NCBI GenBank assembly: GCA_019240655.1
Contig: JAFAXX010000036.1
Span: 1 to 64,000 of the forward strand
Direction: 5' to 3'
DNA length: 64,000 nt
DNA from: Solirubrobacterales bacterium
Lineage (GTDB): Bacteria; Actinomycetota; Thermoleophilia; Solirubrobacterales; Solirubrobacteraceae
Shown: piece after piece, positions 55,016 through 63,462 of the stretch
How the letters are laid out: each line of letters starts with the position of its first letter
How positions within the stretch are numbered: the stretch's first letter is position 1
Program-made: the position numbers and the translations under genes
Notes under the pieces: generated by a model
What the model was told of the DNA's origin: nothing
What the model saw: the letters and a program-made list of their open reading frames with translations, nothing else
The model's database searches: none

Positions 55016-56079
55016 GCGACGCCGCCTACACCCGCCCGCTGACCGAGCTGCGGAGCAGCGACGAGTCTTCGGTCGGCGGCAAGAGCGCCAGCCTCGGCGA
55101 GCTGCTGGCGGCCGAGATCCCGGTTCCCCCGGGGTTCGCGCTCACCACCGCGGCGTTCACCGCGTTCGTGCGGGACTCGGGACTCGACGGGCGAATCGCC
55201 GGGGCGATGGCGCAGGTAGCGCCGGGCGACGTCGAGGCGATCGGCGCCGCCTCCCACCGCGTGAGCGAGGCGATGCACTCCGCGCCGGTCCCGGAGGGGG
55301 TCCGCGAGGAGGTCTCGCGCCGGTACGCCGAGCTGGCCGAGACGGCTGGGGTGCAGGAGCCGCCGGTGGCGGTCCGCTCGAGCGCGCTCGGCGAGGACAG
55401 CGAGGACGCCACCTTTGCCGGCCAGCAGGAGACGTATCTGTGGGTGCGCGGCGCCGAGCACGTCTGCGATGCGGTGCGCGACTGCTGGGTCAGCCTCTAC
55501 AGTCCGCCCGCGATCAGCTATCGGGCCCGCCTCGGCCGGGACCAGCGCGATGCCGCCATGGGCGTGACCGTCCAGCTGATGGTCGACGCCGAGGTCTCCG
55601 GGGTGATGTTCACCTGCAACCCGGTGAGCGGCGACCCGAGCATGGTCGCGATCAACGCCAGCTGGGGCCTCGGCCTGGCCGTCGTCGGCGGCGAGGTCAC
55701 GCCGGACGACTACCTGGTCAGCAAGATCACCCGCGAGGTGGTCAAGGCGCAGGTGCACCGCAAGGACGTCGAGTACGTCCCCGACCCGGGCGGCCGCGGG
55801 GCGGTTCGCGTCGCCGTCCCCGAGGAGCGCGCCGGCGAGCGTTGCCTGGACGACGCGGCGCTCGGCGCCCTGGTCGCGGTCGCCCGGCGGGTTGAGAGCC
55901 ACTTCCGCTCCCACCAGGACATCGAGTGGGCGATCGCCCGCGGCGGCCCCGATATCTACGTGGTGCAATCCCGTCCGGTCACCGCGGTGGCCAAGCCGGC
56001 GCAGAAACCGCCGGCGGCCTCGGCGCTGTCACTGGTGATGAGCCAGTTTGGCGTGGCCCCGAAGCGCGATGCTGACTGA
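55012..56079 (+). CDS. PEP synthase/PPDK N-terminal ATP-binding domain protein, phenylphosphate synthase beta (PpsB)-like
   Basis: SVGGKSASLGELLAAEIPVPPGFALTTAAF, VAVRSSALGEDSEDATFAGQQETYLWV, VSGVMFTCNPVSGDPSM, DIEWAI...IYVVQSRPVT; GTG start overlapping by 4 nt. Confidence 0.85.
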   Translation: MSDAAYTRPLTELRSSDESSVGGKSASLGELLAAEIPVPPGFALTTAAFTAFVRDSGLDGRIAGAMAQVAPGDVEAIGAASHRVSEAMHSAPVPEGVREEVSRRYAELAETAGVQEPPVAVRSSALGEDSEDATFAGQQETYLWVRGAEHVCDAVRDCWVSLYSPPAISYRARLGRDQRDAAMGVTVQLMVDAEVSGVMFTCNPVSGDPSMVAINASWGLGLAVVGGEVTPDDYLVSKITREVVKAQVHRKDVEYVPDPGGRGAVRVAVPEERAGERCLDDAALGALVAVARRVESHFRSHQDIEWAIARGGPDIYVVQSRPVTAVAKPAQKPPAASALSLVMSQFGVAPKRDAD

Positions 56080-56581
56080 CGACGACGTCCGCGAGATCCT
56101 GCGGATCATCGACGAGTCGGCGCTCGAAGAGCTGCGACTCGAGACCGATGGCTTCTCGCTTCACGTGCTCAAGGGCGCGGCGGGCGCCGCGCCGGCGGGT
56201 GCCGCCGTGGCGAGGCCGGCCGGGCCGGCTGCCACCGGAGAGCCGGGCCGTGCCACCGCGGCGCCGGCCGGCGCGGACGCGGCGCCGGCGATCGAGCCGC
56301 CGCCCGGCGAGCCGCCGGCCGGCAAGCCGGAAAGCGACGGCCTGAGGACCATCGAAGCGCCGATGCTCGGCACCTTCTACCGCGCCGAGGGCCCGGGGCA
56401 GAAGCCGTTCGTCGAGGTCGGCGACGAGGTCGAGGCCGACTCGATCGTCTGCATCATCGAAGTGATGAAGATGATGAACTCGGTCCCGGCCGGGACCGCG
56501 GGGACGATCGTCGAGGTCTGCCGCGAGAACGCCCAGATGGTCGAGTACGGCGATCCGCTGTTCCGCGTGCAGCCGCGATGA
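56069..56581 (+). CDS. Biotin carboxyl carrier protein (AccB-like)
   Basis: IEAPMLGTFYRAEGPG...ADSIVCIIEVMKMMNSVPAGTAGTI: biotinyl EVMKM motif. Confidence 0.9.
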   Translation: MLTDDDVREILRIIDESALEELRLETDGFSLHVLKGAAGAAPAGAAVARPAGPAATGEPGRATAAPAGADAAPAIEPPPGEPPAGKPESDGLRTIEAPMLGTFYRAEGPGQKPFVEVGDEVEADSIVCIIEVMKMMNSVPAGTAGTIVEVCRENAQMVEYGDPLFRVQPR

Positions 56582-57912
56582 AGCGGGTGTTCATTCCCAA
56601 CCGGGGCGAGATCGCGCTGCGGATCGTGCGCGCGTGCCGGGCGCAGGGGCTCGAGAGCGTGATCGGGTGCTCTCAGCCCGACCGCGACGGGCTCGCCGCG
56701 CGCACCGCCGACCGGGCGGTGTGCATCGGCCCGGGGCCGGCGGCACAGAGCTACCTGCGCGACGACATCGTGGTCCACGCTGCGCTCGGCGCGGGCTGTG
56801 ACGCCATCCATCCCGGGTACGGATTTCTATCCGAGAGCCCGCGCCTGGCCGCGCGTGCCCGCGAGCACGAAGTCACCTTCGTCGGCCCCCCGCCCGAGGT
56901 CATGGAGCTCGCCGGCGACAAGCTGCGCGCGCGAGCCGAGGCCGAGCGGGCCGGCCTGCCGGTGCTGCCCGGGCAGGAGGTGCAGTCCTCCGCGGAAGCG
57001 GTGCAGGTGGCAGAGGGCATCGGCTATCCGGTCCTGATCAAGGCCGCCGGCGGCGGCGGTGGGCGGGGAATCAAGCTCGCGCGCGACGGCGCCGAGTTGC
57101 GCGCGCTGCTCGGGCTCGCGCGCAGCGAGGCCGGGGCGGCGTTTGGCGACGAGCGCCTCTACGTCGAGCGGTTCATCGCCGCCGCCCGTCACGTCGAGGT
57201 CCAGATCGCCGCCGACGAGCACGGCGCGGTGCTCCATCTCGGCGAGCGCGACTGCTCGGTCCAGCGCCGCTACCAGAAGGTGATCGAGGAGGCGCCCGCG
57301 CCCGGCCTCGATCCGGGTGTGGCCGCGTCGCTCAGGGACGCTGGCGTCGCTTTCGCGCGGGCGATCGGCTACCACAATCTCGGCACGGTCGAGTTCGTGC
57401 TCGACGCCGACAGCGGCGAGTTCTACTTCCTCGAGATGAACTGCCGCATCCAGGTCGAGCACCCGGTGACCGAGGCGGTGACCGGTCGCGACCTGGTTCG
57501 CCTGCAACTGCAGGTGGCCGACGGCCGGCCGCTCGGCTTCGGGCAGGATGACGTCGTCCTCGACGGACACGCGGTCGAGTGCCGTCTGAACGCCGAGGAT
57601 GTGGCCGACGGCTTCCGGCCGACGCCCGGGCGGCTGGCGCTGTTCGCGCTCCCCGAGCGTCCCCGCCTGCGGGTCGACACCCATTGCTTCGCCGGCGCGT
57701 TCGTGCCCCCGTTCTACGACTCGCTGCTGGCGAAGGTGATCGCCCACGCCGCCGAGCGCGACGAGGCCGTCGACGTGCTGGTGCAGGCGCTCGAAGACCT
57801 CGACGTCGAGGGCGTCGAGACCAACCGCACGCTGCTGATCAGCGTCCTCGAGCATCCCGACTTCCGCGGCCACGCGGTGACCACCGACTGGCTCGAGCGG
57901 GCGATCGCATGA
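56578..57912 (+). CDS. Biotin carboxylase (AccC-like)
   Basis: RVFIPNRGEIALRIVRACRAQGL, GYPVLIKAAGGGGGRGIKL, FYFLEMNCRIQVEHPVTEAVTGRDLV. Confidence 0.92.
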   Translation: MKRVFIPNRGEIALRIVRACRAQGLESVIGCSQPDRDGLAARTADRAVCIGPGPAAQSYLRDDIVVHAALGAGCDAIHPGYGFLSESPRLAARAREHEVTFVGPPPEVMELAGDKLRARAEAERAGLPVLPGQEVQSSAEAVQVAEGIGYPVLIKAAGGGGGRGIKLARDGAELRALLGLARSEAGAAFGDERLYVERFIAAARHVEVQIAADEHGAVLHLGERDCSVQRRYQKVIEEAPAPGLDPGVAASLRDAGVAFARAIGYHNLGTVEFVLDADSGEFYFLEMNCRIQVEHPVTEAVTGRDLVRLQLQVADGRPLGFGQDDVVLDGHAVECRLNAEDVADGFRPTPGRLALFALPERPRLRVDTHCFAGAFVPPFYDSLLAKVIAHAAERDEAVDVLVQALEDLDVEGVETNRTLLISVLEHPDFRGHAVTTDWLERAIA

Positions 57913-59381
57913 GCCGGGTCATCGAGTTCGTAGACACGACCACGCGGGACGGCAACCAGAGCCTGTGGAGCGCCACGGGCCTGACCACGCAGGACATCCT
58001 GGCCATCGCGCCGACCATGGACCGGGTCGGCTACCACGCGCTCGACTTCACCTCGAGCACCCACATGGCGGTAGCGGTCCGATTCCACCAGGAAGACCCG
58101 TGGGAGAAGATCCGCCTGATCAGCGCGGCGATGCCGAACACGCCACTCAACTTCATCACCACGGGGATGCGCTTCATCTCCTGGGTGCCCTGCGACGAGG
58201 GCCTGATGGACTTCTCGTTCCGCCTCGTCGTGCGCAACGGCCTGCGCCGCTTCCAGATCGCCGACCCCTCGAACAGCCCTGAGAACCTCAGGCGGCTGGC
58301 CACGATGGCCAAGCGGGCGGGGGTGGAGGAGGTGGTCATCGGCCTGACCTACTCGATCAGCGACGTGCACACTCACCGCTACTACGCTGCGCGCGCCGCG
58401 GCGCTGGCCGATTGCCCCGACATGGATCGCCTGTACCTGAAGGACCCCGGCGGTCTGCTAACCCCCGACGCGGTCCGCGAGCTGGCGCCGCATTTCATCG
58501 CCGCCGCCGGCGGTCGTACGGTGGAGGTGCACAGCCACTGCACGATCGGGCTGGCGCCGCTGGTCTACGTCGAGGGCGTGAAGGCCGGCTTTGAGGTCGT
58601 CCACACCGCCTCGGGGCCGCTCTCGCGCGGAACGTCGCAGCCCGAGGTGTTCAGCACCGTGGCCAACCTCGAGGCCTATGGCTACTCGCACCCGCTCGAT
58701 CTCGAGGCGCAGGCGGCGGTGTCCGAGCATTTCGCCCAGATCGCGGCGGTCAAGGGCCTGCCCGCCGGCGAGCCGCAGGAGTTCGACGCCGTCTACTACA
58801 CCCATCAGCTCCCCGGGGGGATGGTCACGACGACGCGGCGGATGCTCGAGGAGCTGCGCCGGCCCGAGCTGTTCGGCGCCGTGCTCGAGGAGGTCACGCG
58901 GGTGCGCGCCGAGATGGGCTACCCGATCCTGGTCACCCCCGTCTCCCAGTTCGTGGCCAGCCAGGCGGCGCGCAACATCATCGACGGCCGGCGGTGGGCC
59001 AACGTCTCGGATGAGACCGTCCGGTACTTCCTCGGCCATTACGGAGACACCCCCGCCCCGGTGGATCCGGAGATCGCCGAACAGGTGCTCTCCCGACCCG
59101 GGGTGGCCAAGCTCCGGGAGCTCAGGCCGATCAGCCTCGAGGGGGCGCGGGAGCGCTTCGGCAGCCGGATCTCCGACGAGGAGCTCCTGCTGCGGCTGAC
59201 GATGCCGGCCGAGCAGGTGGACGCGATGGTCGCGGCTCGCCTGAAGCCCGCGCCCGTCCCGGCGGCGCGCCCGGGGCGCTCGGCCGTGGTGAGCCTCCTG
59301 CGCGAGCTCGAGCGGCGCCCGGCAATCAGCGCGTTCACTCTGCGCAAGGGCGATGACACGGTGGTGTGGCGCCGTGGCTGA
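57909..59381 (+). CDS. PycB/OadA/5S-type biotin-dependent carboxyltransferase
   Basis: FVDTTTRDGNQSLWSATGLTTQDILAIAPTMDRVGYHALD, YLKDPGGLLTPDAVREL, VEVHSHCTIGLAPLVYVEGVKAG, LPGGMVTTTRRML. Confidence 0.87.
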   Translation: MSRVIEFVDTTTRDGNQSLWSATGLTTQDILAIAPTMDRVGYHALDFTSSTHMAVAVRFHQEDPWEKIRLISAAMPNTPLNFITTGMRFISWVPCDEGLMDFSFRLVVRNGLRRFQIADPSNSPENLRRLATMAKRAGVEEVVIGLTYSISDVHTHRYYAARAAALADCPDMDRLYLKDPGGLLTPDAVRELAPHFIAAAGGRTVEVHSHCTIGLAPLVYVEGVKAGFEVVHTASGPLSRGTSQPEVFSTVANLEAYGYSHPLDLEAQAAVSEHFAQIAAVKGLPAGEPQEFDAVYYTHQLPGGMVTTTRRMLEELRRPELFGAVLEEVTRVRAEMGYPILVTPVSQFVASQAARNIIDGRRWANVSDETVRYFLGHYGDTPAPVDPEIAEQVLSRPGVAKLRELRPISLEGARERFGSRISDEELLLRLTMPAEQVDAMVAARLKPAPVPAARPGRSAVVSLLRELERRPAISAFTLRKGDDTVVWRRG

Positions 59382-60189
59382 ACGCCTGGGGCTGGACGAC
59401 GTGGGCGGCTTCGTGTTCGACGTCGACGGCACGCTGGTCCTGCGCGGCCCCGACGGGCGCGGAGCACCGCAGCCGGGCGCGGTCGAGGTGATCGAGCGGA
59501 TCCACGCGTCCGGCCGCCCGCTGATGCTGTTCACCAACGGCAGTCACGTCGGCGCCGGGGTCATTGCCCGCGGCCTCCAGGAGGACGGCCTGCCGATCGC
59601 CGAGGACGAGGTGATGACGCCAATCGAGAGCGCCACCACCTACCTCCTGCGCCGCCACGCCGGTCGGCCCGTCATGCTGTTCACGAGCCAGGCGATCCGC
59701 GAGCAGATGGCGCGGGAAGGCATTCAGGTCAGCGACGCGGACGACGCCGAGGCGGTGTTCGTCGCCCACGTCGATCGGGCCGATTTCGACGCCATGGAGC
59801 GAGCCGCCCGGGCGGTGTCCCGCGGCGCGCCGCTGCTCACCGGCTCCTACGTGCGCGGCTACGCCGGTGCCAACGGGATCATCTTCAGCCGCGGTGCGAT
59901 GGTGACTGCGGCGATCGCCAAGGTCACCGGCGCCCGCCCCCGCGTGCTCGGGAAGCCCTCGCGCGCGGCCGTGGCCGAGATGGGCCGCCGCCTCGGGGTG
60001 CCCACCGAGCGGCTGGCGATGATCGGTGACGATCTCTCGATGGACGTGGTGCTCGGGCGGATGGGCGGCTCACGCACGGTGCTCGTGCGCAGCGGGATCA
60101 GCGGACCGCTCGAGCTCGAGTCGATCCCGCCCCGCCAACGCCCCGACGCGGTGATCGACGGCGTGGCCGACCTGCTCGCGATGCTGTGA
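59353..60189 (+). CDS. HAD-IIA family phosphatase (NagD-like)
   Basis: GGFVFDVDGTLVLRG (HAD motif I), LMLFTNGSH (II), GKPSRAAVAEMGRRLGVPTERLAMIGDDLSMDVVLGRMGG (III/IV). Confidence 0.87.
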   Translation: MTRWCGAVAERLGLDDVGGFVFDVDGTLVLRGPDGRGAPQPGAVEVIERIHASGRPLMLFTNGSHVGAGVIARGLQEDGLPIAEDEVMTPIESATTYLLRRHAGRPVMLFTSQAIREQMAREGIQVSDADDAEAVFVAHVDRADFDAMERAARAVSRGAPLLTGSYVRGYAGANGIIFSRGAMVTAAIAKVTGARPRVLGKPSRAAVAEMGRRLGVPTERLAMIGDDLSMDVVLGRMGGSRTVLVRSGISGPLELESIPPRQRPDAVIDGVADLLAML

Positions 60190-60353
60190 GCGGACGCAGT
60201 GCGAGGCGTCCGGATGTCCGGCCGCGCGGCACGGCCCGCTCGGCATCCGGCCTCGCCACGACCGGGCCGGCCGCGCGCCATCCGGCTGGGGGGTGCGCTT
60301 CCCGGCCGCGCGCCATCCGGCTGGACGCTGCGCGAAGCGCAGCCCCACCTCAC

Positions 60354-61412
60354 TCAGGCCGCGCGCCCCCGCAGGGCGGCGTGACGGACCTCGCTGGGCG
60401 TGGCGTCAAACGTTCGCTTGAACACTCGGGAGAAGTGGGCGGCGTCGCAGAAGCCCCAGCGGAAGGCGATGTCGGTCACGGAGCCGCCATTGGGCCGCTG
60501 GAGGTCCTCCAGGCAGCGCGACAGGCGCTCGCTGCGCACCATCCCGGCCACCGAAGTCTCGGCGTCCTCGAACAGGGCGTGCAGGGCGCGCACCGACATC
60601 GCGTAAGCGTGGGCTATCGCGGCCGGACCGAGGTTCGGGTCCTGGAGGTGGGTCTTCACGTAGCGGACGATCTCGGCCCGCATCTGGGCGCGGGTGGCCG
60701 AGCGGCTGCTCGGCACGCCCGGCTCGACGGCGGCGCGCAGAAGCTCGAGGGCGGCGTTGGCGGCGGCCGCCGTCGCGGCGGGCTCCATTGAGGGCAGCTC
60801 GATGGCCAGGGCGTTCATGTAGCGCACGAGCAGCCGGGCCGGCGCGCTGTCGCGCAGCGAGGGCGGATTGCTCAGGTCTTCGAGCCGCGGGCACACCGCG
60901 GCCACCCGCTCGCGCGGGAACAGCAGCGTCCGTTTGTAGAACGATTCGGCGATCTCGACCTCGGTCGGATTCAGCCCGTCCCAGAGGACCATGTCGCCCG
61001 ATTGCAGGACGAGCTGGCGGCCGCGCTCGCGGACCAGCTCGACGCCCTTGCAGACGAACTGAAAGCCGACCAGGTCCTCGCGGCGCGTCTGCGGGCCGTG
61101 GGTCGCCATCGTCGCGCGCCCGCGGTGGCCGAGGAACGGGGAGGCGGCGCAGTCCACCAGCATGAGATCGCCGACCGCGCGTCGCGTCACCGCGCCGCGG
61201 AACTGCCCGGGGGTGCGCGAAGTCGCCCGCACGTCGAAGGCGAGATGGGTCTCGGCCAGGATCTCGCTCCACGACTGCAGCCGCGTGGCCAGGCTGTCGC
61301 CGCTCACTCGCCAGCGCTCCGGCTCAGCTTTCACCGATGCCTCCATTGCCGTGCTCTCGTCGGCGGCAATGGTACCCGCGCCGAGCGCCGATTCGCGCCG
61401 CGCGCAGATCAA
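60354..61412 (-). CDS. AraC family transcriptional regulator
   Basis: C-terminal IVRYVKTHLQDPNLGPAAIAHAYAMSVRALHALFEDAETSVAGMVRSERLSRCLEDLQRP...DIAFRWGFCDAAHFSRVFKRTFDATPSEVR. Confidence 0.88.
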   Translation of the reverse strand: MICARRESALGAGTIAADESTAMEASVKAEPERWRVSGDSLATRLQSWSEILAETHLAFDVRATSRTPGQFRGAVTRRAVGDLMLVDCAASPFLGHRGRATMATHGPQTRREDLVGFQFVCKGVELVRERGRQLVLQSGDMVLWDGLNPTEVEIAESFYKRTLLFPRERVAAVCPRLEDLSNPPSLRDSAPARLLVRYMNALAIELPSMEPAATAAAANAALELLRAAVEPGVPSSRSATRAQMRAEIVRYVKTHLQDPNLGPAAIAHAYAMSVRALHALFEDAETSVAGMVRSERLSRCLEDLQRPNGGSVTDIAFRWGFCDAAHFSRVFKRTFDATPSEVRHAALRGRAA

Positions 61413-61472
61413 AGCGCCGCGGGATGGAGCGCCGGCAGCGGTCGACGCGCGCGCTTCGCCGGCGGCTCGCGG

Positions 61473-63446
61473 CTACGCCGGTGCCGAGTGCTCGGAGCCG
61501 CGCTCGGACGCGTAGGCGACGAACGCATCGAGAGCCTCCGGCCGGGCCAGCGCGTCCCGCTTGGCCACGTCGTCCGGAGCAGCGCCCTGGAGGATCCGCT
61601 TGACCGGAAGCTCGAGCTTCTTGCCGGTGAGCGTGCTCGGGATGGCGGGCACGCCGACGATCGAGTCGGGCACGTGGCGCGGCGACAGCTGCCCGCGCAG
61701 CGCCCGGGCGATCCGCCGGCGCAGATCATCGTCGACCTCGTGCCCCTCGGCCGGAACCAGGAACAGGAACAGCTCGCCCATCCCGCCCTCCTTGTCCTCG
61801 AGATGGACCACGAGGGCGTCGATCACCTCCGGGAAGTCCTCCAGCACGGCGTAGAACTCCCCCGTGCCGAGACGGACGCCGCCGCGGTTGAGCGTCGCGT
61901 CCGAGCGACCGGTGATCACGCAGCTTCCGCGCTCGGTGAACATGATCCAGTCGCCCTGGCGCCAGACGCCGGGATAGCGGTCGAAGTAGGAGGAGTGGTA
62001 GCGGTGCCCCTCCGGGTCGTTCCAGAACGCGACCGGCATCGAAGGCATCGGCTGGGTGATCACCATCTCGCCGAGCTCGCCGATGACTTCGTTGCCGTCG
62101 GCGTCGAACGCGTGCGAGTCGACGGCGAGGCAGCGCCCGGCGATCTCGCCCTCGTAGACGGGCAGCGCCGGATTGCCCTGCACGAGCCCGGTGCACACGT
62201 CGGTGCCGCCCGACCCGTTGTTGAGCAGCACCTTGGGGTCGAACGACTCGTAGACGTAGCGGTAGCCCTCGGGCGGCAGCGGCGACCCGGCGGTGGTGAG
62301 AACGCGGATGCTCTCGAGGTTGAACTCGCGGCCGGGCTTCAGCCCGCCCTTGCGACAGGCGAGCAGGTACGGCGGGCTCACGCCCATCACGGTCGGCTGT
62401 AGCTCCTCGGCCATGCGCCACTGCTCTCGCAGGTCCGGCCAGTTGGGATCCCCGTCCAGCATCACGATCGAGGAGCGCAGGAGCAGCCCCGATACGAGCG
62501 CGTTCCACATCATCCACGCGGTGGTGGTGAACCACTGGATCCGGCCGCTGGGCTTCAGGTCCCAGCCGAACCCCTGGTTCTTGTGGTGCTCGAGCAGCTG
62601 CCCGCCGTGGCCGTGGACGATCGCCTTCGGGAGTCCGGTCGTGCCGGAGGAGAACAGCACGTAGATGGGATGCTCGAACGGGACGGATTCGAACTCGAGC
62701 GGCCCGCTCACGGCGGTCACATCGGTCCAGCTCACCGTGTCCGGCACGTCGGCCTCGCCGTAGGGCACCGAGATCACGTTGTGGACGGTGTGCAGTCGCT
62801 CGCGAATCTCCGCCACCTCGGCGCGCTTGTCGAAGTAGCGGTCACGGTAACCGTAGCCGCCGACCGTGAGCAGCACGCTGGGCTCGATCTGGTGGAAGCG
62901 GTCGATCACGCTGCGGGCGCCGAACTCAGGCGCGCAGGCCGCCCAGATCGCCCCCAGGCTAGTGGTGGCGATGAACGCGACGAGCGTCTCCGGGATGTTC
63001 GGCAGGTACGCGACCACCCGGTCGCCGCGCTTGACCCCGAGGCGCTGGAGGCCGGCGCGGGCCCGCGCGGCCTGCTCGCGCAGCTCACCGAACGTGAGCG
63101 TGACCTCGGGCCGGGTCTGCGAGCGGCCGATCACCGCGATCCTGTCGAGGTCCTCGTCGCGGCCGATCAGGTGCTCGGCGTAGTTCAGCCGGGCGCCGGG
63201 GAACCACACCGCCCCCGGCATCGTCCGCGAGCCGAGCACCCGCTCATAGGGCGCGTGGGCGCGGATCCCGAAGAAATCCCAGACCGCCCCCCAGAACCCC
63301 TCGAGGTCGTCGACCGACCAGCCGAACAGCTCCTGGTAGGTGGCGAAGTCGTGGCCGCGCTCGTCCGCCAGCCACTGCATGAAGCGGCCGATCTCGGTGC
63401 TGCGGCGCAGGTCGGCCGGCGGCTGCCAGAGAACGTCGCCGATCAT
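61473..63446 (-). CDS. Acetoacetyl-CoA synthetase
   Basis: LWQPPADLRRSTEIGRFMQWL, YVLFSSGTTGLPKAIVHGHGGQLLEHHKNQGFGWDLKPSGRIQWFTTTAWMMWN, GGVRLGTGEFYAVLEDFPEV. Confidence 0.9.
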   Translation of the reverse strand: MIGDVLWQPPADLRRSTEIGRFMQWLADERGHDFATYQELFGWSVDDLEGFWGAVWDFFGIRAHAPYERVLGSRTMPGAVWFPGARLNYAEHLIGRDEDLDRIAVIGRSQTRPEVTLTFGELREQAARARAGLQRLGVKRGDRVVAYLPNIPETLVAFIATTSLGAIWAACAPEFGARSVIDRFHQIEPSVLLTVGGYGYRDRYFDKRAEVAEIRERLHTVHNVISVPYGEADVPDTVSWTDVTAVSGPLEFESVPFEHPIYVLFSSGTTGLPKAIVHGHGGQLLEHHKNQGFGWDLKPSGRIQWFTTTAWMMWNALVSGLLLRSSIVMLDGDPNWPDLREQWRMAEELQPTVMGVSPPYLLACRKGGLKPGREFNLESIRVLTTAGSPLPPEGYRYVYESFDPKVLLNNGSGGTDVCTGLVQGNPALPVYEGEIAGRCLAVDSHAFDADGNEVIGELGEMVITQPMPSMPVAFWNDPEGHRYHSSYFDRYPGVWRQGDWIMFTERGSCVITGRSDATLNRGGVRLGTGEFYAVLEDFPEVIDALVVHLEDKEGGMGELFLFLVPAEGHEVDDDLRRRIARALRGQLSPRHVPDSIVGVPAIPSTLTGKKLELPVKRILQGAAPDDVAKRDALARPEALDAFVAYASERGSEHSAPA

Positions 63447-63462
63447 CCGGCTCCCGCCCTTG

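Noticed and set aside
56069-59381. Ordinary acetyl-CoA carboxylase operon
   Set aside because: BCCP and BC are AccB/AccC-like, but the carboxyltransferase is of the PycB/OadA type, not AccA/AccD or an acyl-CoA carboxylase beta subunit.
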